From Trebonia sp963843745 (GTDB lineage: Bacteria; Actinomycetota; Actinomycetes; Streptosporangiales; Streptosporangiaceae), in assembly GCA_963843745.1 (NCBI GenBank), contig CAWJLP010000007.1, forward strand, positions 1,488,001-1,552,000: a DNA stretch of 64,000 nucleotides, in the 5' to 3' direction. This document shows positions 8,557 to 16,926 of this stretch, in pieces; position 1 is the first letter of the stretch, and the number at the start of each line of letters is the position of its first letter. The notes below the pieces were generated by a model. It saw only the letters and a list, made by a program, of their open reading frames with translations, was not told the DNA's origin and ran no database searches. A program made the position numbers and the translations under genes.

Positions 8557-9941
8557 ACGGCGGCACGGCTAGCGTGCCAGGCGATTTCCTCTTCCCCCAT
8601 GGGAGTCGACGGCGGCGCCTGCACGAACGGCCATATCTCCTCCGCGATCGCCCGCCAGTCGGCGGTCGCGGCGAGGTCGCCGAGCAGCGCGAACATGCCC
8701 AGGTTGATACGCTGCAAGATCACGTAGGACTTGGGGATGCGGGCGTACGCCGCCAGCGGGTTACGGAAGTCGAAGTACCGGCGGGCGACCGCCGACGCGT
8801 ACTCCGGGGTCATGGTCCGGGTGCCTGGCGTCCGCACGGTGTCATAGAACAGCGCCATGTGCTCGATGACCTGCTCGTTCGTGATCGGGGCGCCGCGGGT
8901 CAGGAAGTCCGCGTCCTCCATCGCCTTGCGGAACGCCTCGGGGTCTCTGTCCACGCACAGGTAGCGCACCATGTGCACGAGCGGCTTGAGCTCCTCCGGC
9001 GTGAAGTACTTGACCAGGCCGAAGTCGAGGAACGTGACGTGCCCGCCTGGACGGAACAGGTAGTTGCCCGGGTGCGGGTCGCCGTTGAAGGCGTTCATCT
9101 CGTACAGGCTGCGGAAGGTGAACCGGTAGATCGTCTCGGCGGCCAGGTCCTTCTCGGCCTGCGGCCAGGTCAGCAGCTCGGCCCAGCGCGCCCCGGTGGC
9201 CAGCTCGCTGGTGATGACGCGGGCGGTGGAGAGCTCGTCGACGATCTTCGGCACGGCGATGGTGGGGTGGCCGTCGTAGTAGGCGGCGAACGTGCGCTGG
9301 TTCTCGGCCTCGCGCAGGTAGTCCAGCTCTTCGGTGATCCGCTCGCGCAGTTCCTCGATGAGGGCGTTCACGTCCTGGCTCGGGGCGGCGACCCGGAGCA
9401 GGCGGCGCAGCAGCCCGACGTTGCCCAGGTCGGCGGCGATCGTCTGGGCGATGCCCGGGTACTGCACCTTGACCGCGACCGCGCGACGGTCCTTGGTGAT
9501 GGCGCGGTGCACCTGCCCGATGGAGGCGGCGGCGATGGGCTGGGGGTCCCAGGTGTCGAAGACCTGATCCGGCGGGGCGCCGAGTTCTTCGGCGACGACC
9601 TGGGCGGCGAGGTCGGCGGTCATCGGCGGCACGCTGTCCTGCAGCGTGCTCAGCGTGCGGCGCACCGGCGGGGCGAGGCCGTCGTCCACGTAGCTGGCCA
9701 TCTGGCCGAGCTTCATCAGGACGCCCTTCATCGTCCCCAGGGTGGCCGCGATGTCTTCGGCGTTCCGCAGCGCCAGGTCGTTGCGCAGCTGCTCGCGCTG
9801 CTCGCCGGCCGTCGCGAACAGCCGCGGCGCACTCGTCGCGTACCGCGCGCCGCCGCGCGCAACCAGCCGGGCGGCCGCCAGGCCCCGGCTCAGCCGCAGC
9901 CGCCCATGCCGCTGCGGGCGTCCGCCCGCCCCTGAGCTCAC
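8553..9941 (-). CDS. AarF/UbiB (ABC1/ADCK) family protein kinase-like protein
   Basis: A 462-residue atypical kinase-fold protein. Family signatures are present: the MKLGQ element of the KxGQ motif near residue 75, the Ala-rich loop AAASIGQVHRA in place of the usual glycine loop, the lysine in VAVKVQYPG, catalytic-type FNGDPHPGN, and LDFGLVK in place of DFG. UbiB/ADCK proteins support isoprenoid-quinone biosynthesis or lipid handling. In a menaquinone-using actinomycete the precise role is uncertain. There is no strong C-terminal membrane helix. It starts with GTG, and its 3' end overlaps the CGNR gene tail-to-tail. Confidence 0.88.
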   Translation of the reverse strand: MSSGAGGRPQRHGRLRLSRGLAAARLVARGGARYATSAPRLFATAGEQREQLRNDLALRNAEDIAATLGTMKGVLMKLGQMASYVDDGLAPPVRRTLSTLQDSVPPMTADLAAQVVAEELGAPPDQVFDTWDPQPIAAASIGQVHRAITKDRRAVAVKVQYPGIAQTIAADLGNVGLLRRLLRVAAPSQDVNALIEELRERITEELDYLREAENQRTFAAYYDGHPTIAVPKIVDELSTARVITSELATGARWAELLTWPQAEKDLAAETIYRFTFRSLYEMNAFNGDPHPGNYLFRPGGHVTFLDFGLVKYFTPEELKPLVHMVRYLCVDRDPEAFRKAMEDADFLTRGAPITNEQVIEHMALFYDTVRTPGTRTMTPEYASAVARRYFDFRNPLAAYARIPKSYVILQRINLGMFALLGDLAATADWRAIAEEIWPFVQAPPSTPMGEEEIAWHASRAAV

Positions 9942-10033
9942 CGGCGCCCCCAGCGCTTCTCACGCCCTCCGAGGTTCCCGTGCTGTCTGCTTAGCTGTGT
10001 CTGTTCGGGTGAATCGGCCCCGGGACTACGCAC

Positions 10034-10930
10034 CTAAGCCTCGTCTGCCTGCTGCGCGTCGCGCATCCGCAGCTCGAGCCGTTGCCGGGCCTCGAGCACG
10101 CCAGGCTCGCCCAGGTAAAGCACGTCGAGGACGCCGAGCACCTGGCGGACCTCCTCGCGGTACTGGGCGGAGAGAGTGGCGGGCTTCCTGCCGTACAGAT
10201 CCAGCGCCCAGGTGGGCAGCGACGCGACCGCGGCGCCGCCGACCTGCCGCCAGATGTCCGCCATGTCCTCGTCGAGTCCCGGTAGCCCGAGCAGGTAGGC
10301 CGTGGACTCGGCCGCCGCGGGGCTGAGGGTCAGCTCCGGCTGAATGGCGGCCAGATAAGCGTCGAGCTCAGCGGCGCTCGATGGCGCGCGCCCGGCGGGC
10401 ACGCCGACGAGCTCGGCGGCGACGGTCATCTCGGCCACGTAAGCATCCCGGTCCGGCGCGCTCACCGGGGTGCCGAACAGGTCCGCGGCGGCAAGCACCG
10501 AGTCGACGAGCCCAGCGTGCACCCAGATGAGCAGGTCGGGGTCTCCGGCGGCGTAGGGCCGCCCGGTGACCGGATCGGTGCCACGCACCCGCTCGTGGAT
10601 CTTCCGCACCCGGTCGGCGGCGCGGCGCGCCGCAGCCTTGTCCCCGTAAGTGATCGTGACCAGGTACGCGGCGGTCGAGGACAGCCTGCCCGCCGGGTCG
10701 GCGCGCCACTCGCTGTGCTGATCGACGCCAGCCATGGCCAGCGGGTGCAGCGCCTGGACGAGCAGCGACCGCAGCCCGGCAACTGGCGCCGACAGGTCGC
10801 CGTTCAGCCGCCACGTCACGCTGCCGGGGCCGAAGAACCCGTCGTCCGCCGGACTGTCGGGCACGCTCGCGGTGAACGCCGCCGCGGCCCGTTCCACTAG
10901 ACCCGCCGTTGGGAACACGTCGGCCGTCAT
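10034..10930 (-). CDS. MpaB-family (DUF2236) oxygenase-like protein
   Basis: A 298-residue all-helical soluble protein of the DUF2236 / oxygenase MpaB type. Family features are FGPGSVTWRLNGD near residue 34, RSLLVQALHPLAMAGVDQHS near 55-72 with the conserved HPLA histidine, and the central LIWVHAGLVDSVLAA helix with a second conserved His near 135. Characterised relatives include latex-clearing protein and fungal MpaB, which use heme. Whether this one binds heme is not shown by the sequence alone. It lies downstream of the wall-hydrolase module on the same strand, separated by 102 bases, so it is not clearly part of that operon. Confidence 0.8.
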   Translation of the reverse strand: MTADVFPTAGLVERAAAAFTASVPDSPADDGFFGPGSVTWRLNGDLSAPVAGLRSLLVQALHPLAMAGVDQHSEWRADPAGRLSSTAAYLVTITYGDKAAARRAADRVRKIHERVRGTDPVTGRPYAAGDPDLLIWVHAGLVDSVLAAADLFGTPVSAPDRDAYVAEMTVAAELVGVPAGRAPSSAAELDAYLAAIQPELTLSPAAAESTAYLLGLPGLDEDMADIWRQVGGAAVASLPTWALDLYGRKPATLSAQYREEVRQVLGVLDVLYLGEPGVLEARQRLELRMRDAQQADEA

Positions 10931-11032
10931 CGCCTCACCCCCGGTCCCGACAATTCAGCCCGCATACCATCAACGCTACCTCGCGGTAGGCGGGCCTCCC
11001 AGCGGCCGGCCCCCCGGACCGCCCCGGCCGGG

Positions 11033-12019
11033 TTACTGGCTGACCCAGCGGATGGTGAACTGGGTCAGGGTGTAGCCGAGCGCGTTCACGGTCGGCTGCA
11101 GGAAGTTGTCGCGGATCATCGTGGTAGCCTCGGTCTCCGCCGCGCTGACCAGCGGCTTGGTCACGCTCGACAGGCTCGTCGCCTGCTGGAACGCGACGTC
11201 CTGCGCCTGCGCATACAGGACCGACTGGGCGAACTGCGGCTGGATGAGCACTCCGCAGCCCAGGCCCGGGTAGGTCCAGCTGTGATCGGTCGAGATCGGC
11301 TTGGACAGGGTGTTGTCGACCGTGACGTCATGCACCGACTGCGGCAGCTGAGGCAGCGGCAGCGCCATCGAGACGGTCAGCCGGCCAGGGGCACCCGGCG
11401 CGGCGGCCCGCAGCACGTGCAGCTGATAGTGGCCGGTCGACGGCTTCCACCAGGCGGCGCCAGGGTTCAGGTCGACGGTCGCGGACGCGTGCCCGACCGC
11501 GGCGAATGTCCCGGAGTACCAGCACGGCCACAACCCGATGTTCTTGGACACGGTGTGGGTGAAGACGAAGTTGAAGTTCTCGGTGCCGAGGGCGGGCCGG
11601 GAGATTCCCTCGATCTTCTGCAGCACGAGCGGCCCGACAAGGGTATTGGTGGCGGTGCCGGCGCTGATCGACTGCCATGGCCAGTCGAACTTGAGGTGCG
11701 GCAAGTTCACGTTAAGCCCGAAGAGGTGCAGCGCAGCGGACAGTGCGGCGAGCACCGCCCACGCGACGGCTCGCCGGAAGAAGAGGCCCGCGACCACAGC
11801 GAGAACTGCCCACTTCGCCCAGCGCGGCACGCGCGGCCGCCGTGGCCAGCCGCTTCGCCTGCGCGGCTGCTGCGGCGGGTACCACGCCGGTTCCGTGAGC
11901 GGCAGCGTGCGCCCATCGAGCTGGGTGGGCGCGAATGCCGCCGAGGGGTAGGGGCGCACCGCCTCCTCGGCGGTTGCGGTCTCCGGCCGGGCGGCGCGCT
12001 GGATCACGATACGGACCAC
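11033..12019 (-). CDS. Membrane-anchored hypothetical protein (module gene C)
   Basis: A 328-residue protein. Residues 1-66 are cytoplasmic and end in a strongly basic RRRSGWPRRPRVPRWAKW segment. Residues about 67-100 form one or two membrane helices. The remaining ~225 residues are predicted outside, with conserved-looking aromatic segments (WPCWYSGTF, WTYPGLGCG) and a helical C-terminus (MIRDNFLQPTVNALGY). No named domain was recognised. It lies 26 bases after the peptidoglycan hydrolase gene and is probably co-transcribed. The arrangement suggests an envelope complex with that secreted protein. A link to conjugation-type type IV secretion is possible but unsupported by any ATPase in the window. 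Confidence 0.65.
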   Translation of the reverse strand: MVRIVIQRAARPETATAEEAVRPYPSAAFAPTQLDGRTLPLTEPAWYPPQQPRRRSGWPRRPRVPRWAKWAVLAVVAGLFFRRAVAWAVLAALSAALHLFGLNVNLPHLKFDWPWQSISAGTATNTLVGPLVLQKIEGISRPALGTENFNFVFTHTVSKNIGLWPCWYSGTFAAVGHASATVDLNPGAAWWKPSTGHYQLHVLRAAAPGAPGRLTVSMALPLPQLPQSVHDVTVDNTLSKPISTDHSWTYPGLGCGVLIQPQFAQSVLYAQAQDVAFQQATSLSSVTKPLVSAAETEATTMIRDNFLQPTVNALGYTLTQFTIRWVSQ

Positions 12020-12045
12020 GGTGGGTCACCTGCGCTTTCTGTCGT

Positions 12046-15000
12046 TCACACGAGGGCAGGGTAGTTGAGGGTGAGCAGTACGGGGACCGCGCCGAACTGT
12101 CCGCGGAACTTGCTGCCTGGCTTGTCCGGGGCGTCCGGCTCGCCGATGACGGGCCAGTGCATCTTCAGGTGCTGTTCGGTCAATCCCGCGACCGAGTAAG
12201 GGAATTCCATCGCGGAGACGCCGTGCCGCATCAGCAGCCCGCCCCAGCGGAACGCGGCGAACACGTCCGCGAGGGCGCGGACCGGCAGGGCGCGCCGGTC
12301 GGTGAGGTCGAGCCCGTACACCGCCCCTGCGAGGTAGATGAGGTCGCTGGCGCACTGGGCGAGCGCCTGAGATTTCGTCTGGTAGACGGTGCCGTCAGGG
12401 TTGTGCTTGCCCAGCCGCTCGCCGTTGACGGGGGAGAGTGTGTGGTCCGCGTGACACTGCATCCAGTCGCACGCGGCGAGCAGCTGCCAGCGGATGCCAG
12501 CCCGGCCGGCGACGTCGCGGTGCAGCTGTTCCGCGCGGGCGAGCGGTCCCTTGGCCTTGGCGAAAAACGCGGTCGCGACGATCGCCGGCAGCGGTGTCTC
12601 GTACCGGATCGCTGCGGGCGCGACCAGCCCGGGAACCCGGGCGGCGCCCCGGGTCTGGGAACCGGCGCCTCGCCTGCGGGCCGGCTGGGCGGGCGCCGCG
12701 GTGGTGCCGCGCCGCGAACGTTCGCGGCGCACCGCCGCGCCGGCCCCCGCTACTCCCAGCCCGGAGACAGCTGCGCCGACGCCGGGAACCGCGGCGCCGC
12801 CTGGCATGGCTGCCGGGGAGTTCCCGTGGGGCTGGGCCGAGTTCCCGTACGCCGCGGTGCTCTCGTAGTTCCCGGTGTTCCCCTGCGGCGGGGAGCTTGC
12901 GAGGCCGGTCATGCCGGTGCCCGGTACGGCCGCCGCGTAGTTGCCGGGGGCGGCGGTTGAGTTCCACTGGGGCGCGGAGGTCGTCGACGTCGCCGAGCCA
13001 ATGCCTGGAACCGCAGCGGCGCCGTGCACGGGCGCCGCCACGTTGCCGTGGGGCACGGCGGAACTGGCGTGGGTCGCCGCGTTGCCCGGCGCCGCGGAGG
13101 GCGCGGCGGCACCATTCCCCGGCATCGCACCGCCTCCAGGGCCCCCGGCCGCGTGTCGTGTACCAGGCGTCGAGGCCGGTGACGGAGTGGTCGCCGGCGT
13201 CTGAGTGGCGCTCGGCGTAGGGGTCGCGGCGGCGGTTGGTGCGAGCGCGGACATCATGCCGGGGACCGACGCCTGCCCGCCCGGCGGCTGCGACTGCGGA
13301 AGCTGCGACTCCGGCGACTGAGGCGCCGACGACTGAGGCGCCGACGGCCGTGTCGCCGAGGGCCGGGCGGCCGACGGCTGAGCGGCCGATGGCTGCGCGA
13401 TGACCGGCTGAGCGGTCGGCGTCTGGGTGGCGGGCGGCTGCGAGTCGGACGGCTGCGCGGTTGGCGCCTGGGTTGCGCTCGGCGTCGGCGTTCCGGCGGC
13501 GGCCGGCGCGAGGGCCGACAGGATGCCGGGGATCGAAGCCTGTGCCTCGGACGGCTCCGACCCGGACGGGTGGCCGTTGGGGGCCTGGGTTGCGGTCGGC
13601 TGAGGGGCCGGTGCCTGGGATGCCGACGGCTGGGCCGCTGGCGTGTGGCTGGAGCGCGGGGTCGGCGTGCCGGACTGCGCCGGCGCGAGGGCCGACAGGA
13701 TGCCCGGGATCGACGCCTGCGACCCCGACGGCTGGGATGCCGAGGGATGCGCGCCGGACGGCTGGGTCGCCGGCGTGTTGGGGGTGCTGGGCGTCGGCGT
13801 GGCGCCGAGCCCTGGTGACAATGCCGACAGGATGCCAGGGATCGACGGTTGCAACCCTGATACCGCGGAACCGGCGGGGTGCCCGGCCGGTGAATGCGCG
13901 GCCGGACTGTGGCTGGCGGCGCCGCCCAGGGCGGCTGCCTGGGACTGGCTCGCCGTGGGGGAGTCGAACCGGTACAAGTTGTACAGCCGCATCAGGCCGA
14001 TCAGGTTCGCGCCGTATTCGGGGTCGGTCGCGTAGACGCCGGTCAGGTCGTTCGCGAAGGCGTCGGGGACGGTGCGGTCTGCCATGGCGCGCGTGTAGTA
14101 CCCGCTGGTGGCAAGGAGTTCCGCGTGGTCGGCGATGCTCTCTGAGACGTTGTGATAGACGCGGAACTGGGCGTAGATCGTGACCCACTGGCCGTTCTCG
14201 AACTCCTGCGTCGGCAGCGTGACGCTGCCCGCGGGACCGCTGCCCTTGATGCCGAACAGGTTGTAGTCAGTCGCGGCGAGCTGGCTAGTTCCCCACCCGG
14301 ACTCGTCGATGGCCTGCGCGATGGTGACGGAGGCCGGCACGCCGTACCGCTGCTGTGCCGCGAGGGCACCTGGCGCGATCTGATTGATGAACGCCTGCTG
14401 TGTTTTCGTCCCCGGCGTGGCAGTGGCCGGCGCGGTGTGCTGCCGGTAGGGCGCGGACGTCCGGCTGGGAGCTGCGGTCCCCGTGCTAGACGGACGCGGC
14501 GCGGCGACCGCAAGCCCGGCGGCCACCGCGGCACCAGGGATGTCCGCCTTGGCCTGCGGGGCGGCACTCCCCGTGGTGCTCTGAGCGGGCGAGACTGGCG
14601 CGGCACTGCCCGTCGCGGCCCCGTCCGACTCGCCCGAAGCGGACGTACCCGTCTGCCCGGCGCCGGCCCCAGGCGCCACGACGCCGGGGATGGCGGCCGT
14701 CTGCGGCCGAGCGGACGACCGCGTACCGCGCGAGGTGCCAGCTCCCGAGACCGGAGCGGGCGCCGCGGCGGGGGCGGTGCCTGAGGCTGACGTTGCCTCG
14801 GCGAGGTGGCCGTTGTCGACAAACCCCTCGACGCCCTGCTGCGCGAGCGGATCGGGAAAGGAGTGGGCATTGACCGTCAGGTTGGGCAGCGAGTCGGCCC
14901 CGATTGTGTCGAGCGCTCCGTTGGAGTAGCTGGTCACGACCTCCACGTGTCCGTCGAATACCACCCAGTCGCCGGGCTGTGGCTGATAGCCGTCGCCGAG

Positions 15001-15507
15001 CGGATGCCAGCGCTGATGTGCCTGAGCGTCTTGGACGATCGACGTGACGCCTAGCGAGTCCGGGTTGGGATTGACCCGGACGTCGGCCCACTCGTGCATC
15101 GGCCACGGGTACGTCGCGCCGCCACTGACCCAGCTTTGCTGCCCGACCGCCTGGGCGGCCAGCTCGAGGGTCAGGCTGGCGAACGCGGCGCACGACGGGC
15201 CGTGGTCAGCGCCATCCAGGCTGTCCCTTCCCCAGATCAGCGCCTCCATCTGAGCCGGTGTCCTGGATTGCGCTAGCTGCAGGTAGTAGCCGGCGACGTT
15301 GACGATGGCCGGGCGGAGCTTGTCGTCGCCGGTGTCGGCCGGCTTGGCCGCCTTCTCCAGCGCCATCAGGTGGAGCGGCACATTGCTCGGCGAGGTCATC
15401 GTCGCTGCCGCGCCAGGGACGAAGGTGAACCCGGTAATCACGCCGCCGGTGCTCACGGTCACAAGCGCCGTCGCTTGCTGCCACCATGGCTTCCTGACGG
15501 AGTGCAC
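12046..15507 (-). CDS. Large secreted modular peptidoglycan hydrolase (CHAP-like + GH73 + C-terminal domain)
   Basis: 1153 residues. Residues 1-35 look like a signal peptide or anchor (KPWW, hydrophobic run, PGAAA). Residues ~60-235 resemble a CHAP/NlpC-type cysteine peptidase with candidate Cys106 (GPSCAAF) and His187 (QPGDWVVFDGHVEVV). Residues ~365-515 are a glucosaminidase (GH73) domain, with candidate catalytic Glu402 in AIDESGWG, then YNLFGIKG and SIADHAELL. A Pro/Ser/Thr/Gln-rich linker follows, with four SIPGILSAL-type repeats near 552, 597, 656 and 745 and a Gly/Ala/Asn-rich stretch. Residues ~960-1153 form a globular domain with WQLLAACDWMQC and FAAFRWGG motifs that I cannot name. 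It should cleave the stem peptides and glycan of cell wall. It is central in a three-gene operon. Confidence 0.85.
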   Translation of the reverse strand: MHSVRKPWWQQATALVTVSTGGVITGFTFVPGAAATMTSPSNVPLHLMALEKAAKPADTGDDKLRPAIVNVAGYYLQLAQSRTPAQMEALIWGRDSLDGADHGPSCAAFASLTLELAAQAVGQQSWVSGGATYPWPMHEWADVRVNPNPDSLGVTSIVQDAQAHQRWHPLGDGYQPQPGDWVVFDGHVEVVTSYSNGALDTIGADSLPNLTVNAHSFPDPLAQQGVEGFVDNGHLAEATSASGTAPAAAPAPVSGAGTSRGTRSSARPQTAAIPGVVAPGAGAGQTGTSASGESDGAATGSAAPVSPAQSTTGSAAPQAKADIPGAAVAAGLAVAAPRPSSTGTAAPSRTSAPYRQHTAPATATPGTKTQQAFINQIAPGALAAQQRYGVPASVTIAQAIDESGWGTSQLAATDYNLFGIKGSGPAGSVTLPTQEFENGQWVTIYAQFRVYHNVSESIADHAELLATSGYYTRAMADRTVPDAFANDLTGVYATDPEYGANLIGLMRLYNLYRFDSPTASQSQAAALGGAASHSPAAHSPAGHPAGSAVSGLQPSIPGILSALSPGLGATPTPSTPNTPATQPSGAHPSASQPSGSQASIPGILSALAPAQSGTPTPRSSHTPAAQPSASQAPAPQPTATQAPNGHPSGSEPSEAQASIPGILSALAPAAAGTPTPSATQAPTAQPSDSQPPATQTPTAQPVIAQPSAAQPSAARPSATRPSAPQSSAPQSPESQLPQSQPPGGQASVPGMMSALAPTAAATPTPSATQTPATTPSPASTPGTRHAAGGPGGGAMPGNGAAAPSAAPGNAATHASSAVPHGNVAAPVHGAAAVPGIGSATSTTSAPQWNSTAAPGNYAAAVPGTGMTGLASSPPQGNTGNYESTAAYGNSAQPHGNSPAAMPGGAAVPGVGAAVSGLGVAGAGAAVRRERSRRGTTAAPAQPARRRGAGSQTRGAARVPGLVAPAAIRYETPLPAIVATAFFAKAKGPLARAEQLHRDVAGRAGIRWQLLAACDWMQCHADHTLSPVNGERLGKHNPDGTVYQTKSQALAQCASDLIYLAGAVYGLDLTDRRALPVRALADVFAAFRWGGLLMRHGVSAMEFPYSVAGLTEQHLKMHWPVIGEPDAPDKPGSKFRGQFGAVPVLLTLNYPALV
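13246..13850 (-). repeat. Four degenerate SIPGILSAL-type coding repeats in the hydrolase linker
   Basis: Four copies of a decapeptide-like unit, [AP]S[IV]PG[IM][LM]SAL, each followed by [SA]P and a Thr-Pro-Thr-Pro run, lie at about 13823-13850, 13691-13718, 13514-13541 and 13246-13273. Spacing grows from 45 to about 90 residues because the intervening Pro/Ser/Gln/Ala tract expands. Looser IPG/VPG pentads recur on both sides of the array. These are protein repeats, probably a spacer crossing the cell wall. They are too divergent and unevenly spaced to be a CRISPR array. Confidence 0.75.
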
Positions 15508-15530
15508 GAACCCCTTCCTTTCTTCGGGGA

Positions 15531-16625
15531 CTACATTCCTGACGTGCGCAGCGTGTTCAGGATCGACTGGACGCGCGGGTCACCTGGGTTGCCGGCGTTC
15601 TGGAAGAGCACGCCGGCCTCGGTCGAGAACTGCGCCGGAGCGCCGACCATCCACTGCGAGAACACGTCGCTGACCAGGGCGGCCTGACCGGCCGCGGTGC
15701 TGACCGGCAGCGCACACACGGCTGGGAACCCTTGTCTGGTGATCAGCGCGGACGAACCTGTGTACTTCGCGCAGTTCGCTGCGCTGCTCTCTAGGCCCTG
15801 CTGTACCACGGGTGCCCCACTCGTTCCGGTGACCGTGGCGCCGCCGATGATGTTGTTGATCGCGCGAGCTGCCACCTCCAGGCTGTCGATCGGGCTGGCC
15901 GGGTTGTACGGGTGGTGCAGGTTGAGCGACCAGGCGATGTCGCCGCCCTGGGCCGGCTGAATAGGCTCGAGGCCCTTCCTGCCATTGGACTTGTCGGTGT
16001 AGCCGGGGTTGTTGTCGCTCGTCAGCAGGGAGAACGCCCACAGGACCTGCTGGGTGTCCTTCGCGCAGGCGAAGTTGACCTCGGCCGGCTCGGATACCAC
16101 GTTGGGGTTCTGGCAGGCGGTGGTGATCTCGGTCTGTACGGTCGCGACGCTCGCAGGCCAGCCAGGACTGCGACCCGGCAGGACCACGGTGATGAGGGTG
16201 ATGCCAGCGACGAAGGCTGCCGCCCCGATCGCGATCGCGCGCCAGTGCGCGAACCAGCGTCGCGGGCCGCGCTTGACGTGCCGCCGCCCGCCGTTGATGA
16301 GCCGCTCGGACCGTGTCCGCTCGCCTGACCCGCCGCGCACGCGAGGGGGCGCCTCGCGGTAACCGCTCCCGGTGGCGCCATCCTCCGGGTAGTCGGGGTC
16401 GTCGAACTCCGGATCGTCCCGGCCCGAGTCTCCGTAGGTGTCGTTCTCGTGCGGCGGCGCGAAGGCCGGGAACGCGACAGTACCGTGGTCGCTGGCGTGG
16501 AACTCGGGCAGGCCGCCGGACGGGGTCACCCGGGCGATCTTGCGCTCGAGTTCTGCGGCCCTGTTTTCCAGCATGGCCAGACGATCGTCGTCCGAGTAGG
16601 ATATATATTCGAGATTGTGGGTCAT
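15531..16625 (-). CDS. Single-pass membrane protein with extracellular Cys-containing domain (module gene A)
   Basis: A 364-residue protein. Residues ~12-35 have heptad-like character (DRLAMLENRAAELERKIARV), suggesting a short coiled coil. Residues 60-125 are acidic and then strongly basic. One membrane helix spans ~129-149, followed by an external domain of ~215 residues with four cysteines (TACQ, FACA, NCAK, VCAL) that could form two disulfides. The extracellular part contains a repeated alanine-rich helix near DSLEVAARAINNIIGG. No family was recognised. It is the first gene of a three-gene operon, 23 bases before the hydrolase gene. The ATG is preceded by GAGGGGAAG. Confidence 0.65.
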   Translation of the reverse strand: MTHNLEYISYSDDDRLAMLENRAAELERKIARVTPSGGLPEFHASDHGTVAFPAFAPPHENDTYGDSGRDDPEFDDPDYPEDGATGSGYREAPPRVRGGSGERTRSERLINGGRRHVKRGPRRWFAHWRAIAIGAAAFVAGITLITVVLPGRSPGWPASVATVQTEITTACQNPNVVSEPAEVNFACAKDTQQVLWAFSLLTSDNNPGYTDKSNGRKGLEPIQPAQGGDIAWSLNLHHPYNPASPIDSLEVAARAINNIIGGATVTGTSGAPVVQQGLESSAANCAKYTGSSALITRQGFPAVCALPVSTAAGQAALVSDVFSQWMVGAPAQFSTEAGVLFQNAGNPGDPRVQSILNTLRTSGM

Positions 16626-16697
16626 GCTCTTCCCCTCACATTCAGCTGGGTACAGGGCGCCGAGGCGCGATTCAGGGCGAGCGGCCGGTGGCGGCGG

Positions 16698-16838
16698 TCA
16701 GTGCCCGTCGCGTTCAGGCGCGACGGGAGTGGCGACTCCGGCCGTGACGAGCACCGGCGGACCGTGCCACCGCGCGCGGACGAGCGCGGGCAGCCGCGGC
16801 GCGGGGAAGTGCGCCGCGGTCACCCGGCTGTTCGCCAT
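16698..16838 (-). CDS. Possible 46-aa leader-region ORF
   Basis: An ORF of 46 codons (MANSRVTAAHFPAPRL..., ending PVAPERDGH) lies in the long leader between the promoter near 16859-16887 and the first gene of the envelope module. It has no convincing Shine-Dalgarno sequence, no membrane segment and no recognised domain, and random ORFs of this length are common at this GC content. It is listed because it is correctly oriented and would be the first ORF of the transcript. It could equally be untranslated leader. Confidence 0.2.
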   Translation of the reverse strand: MANSRVTAAHFPAPRLPALVRARWHGPPVLVTAGVATPVAPERDGH

Positions 16839-16858
16839 CGCGCGGATCTCATGCATAA

Positions 16859-16887
16859 ACAGTAGTAGAACATACGTACGATGTCAA
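16859..16887 (-). promoter_or_regulatory. Sigma70-type promoter for the envelope module
   Basis: On the minus strand the sequence reads TTGACA (16887-16882), a 17-base spacer, then TACTGT (16864-16859). The -35 is perfect, the spacing optimal and the -10 acceptable for actinobacteria. Transcription would start near 16852 and give a leader of about 225 bases before the ATG at 16625. The inference rests on sequence only. Confidence 0.6.
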
Positions 16888-16926
16888 TGGAATTGGTTGT
16901 AGCAATCGTTATTTTAAATTCGATTC

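Larger units (their letters stand above)
16626..16926. other. Intergenic region between envelope module and Nudix gene
   Basis: About 300 bases without a confident gene. The part next to the envelope module is GC-rich and would be the 5' leader of that operon. The part from 16850 to 16926 is conspicuously AT-rich (TTATTTTAAATT) and holds the minus-strand promoter described separately. A 46-codon minus-strand ORF is listed separately with low confidence. No clear plus-strand promoter for the Nudix gene was found. Confidence 0.6.

Noticed and set aside
13240..13860. Regularly spaced repeats that could suggest a CRISPR array
   Set aside because: The units are degenerate at DNA level, spaced 135-270 bases apart and in frame within a coding sequence. 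No cas genes are present.
12395..14188. 597-codon minus-strand ORF overlapping the wall hydrolase
   Set aside because: It is the second frame of the Pro/Ser/Ala-rich repeat region. The other frame encodes recognisable CHAP-like and GH73 domains, so this is a shadow.
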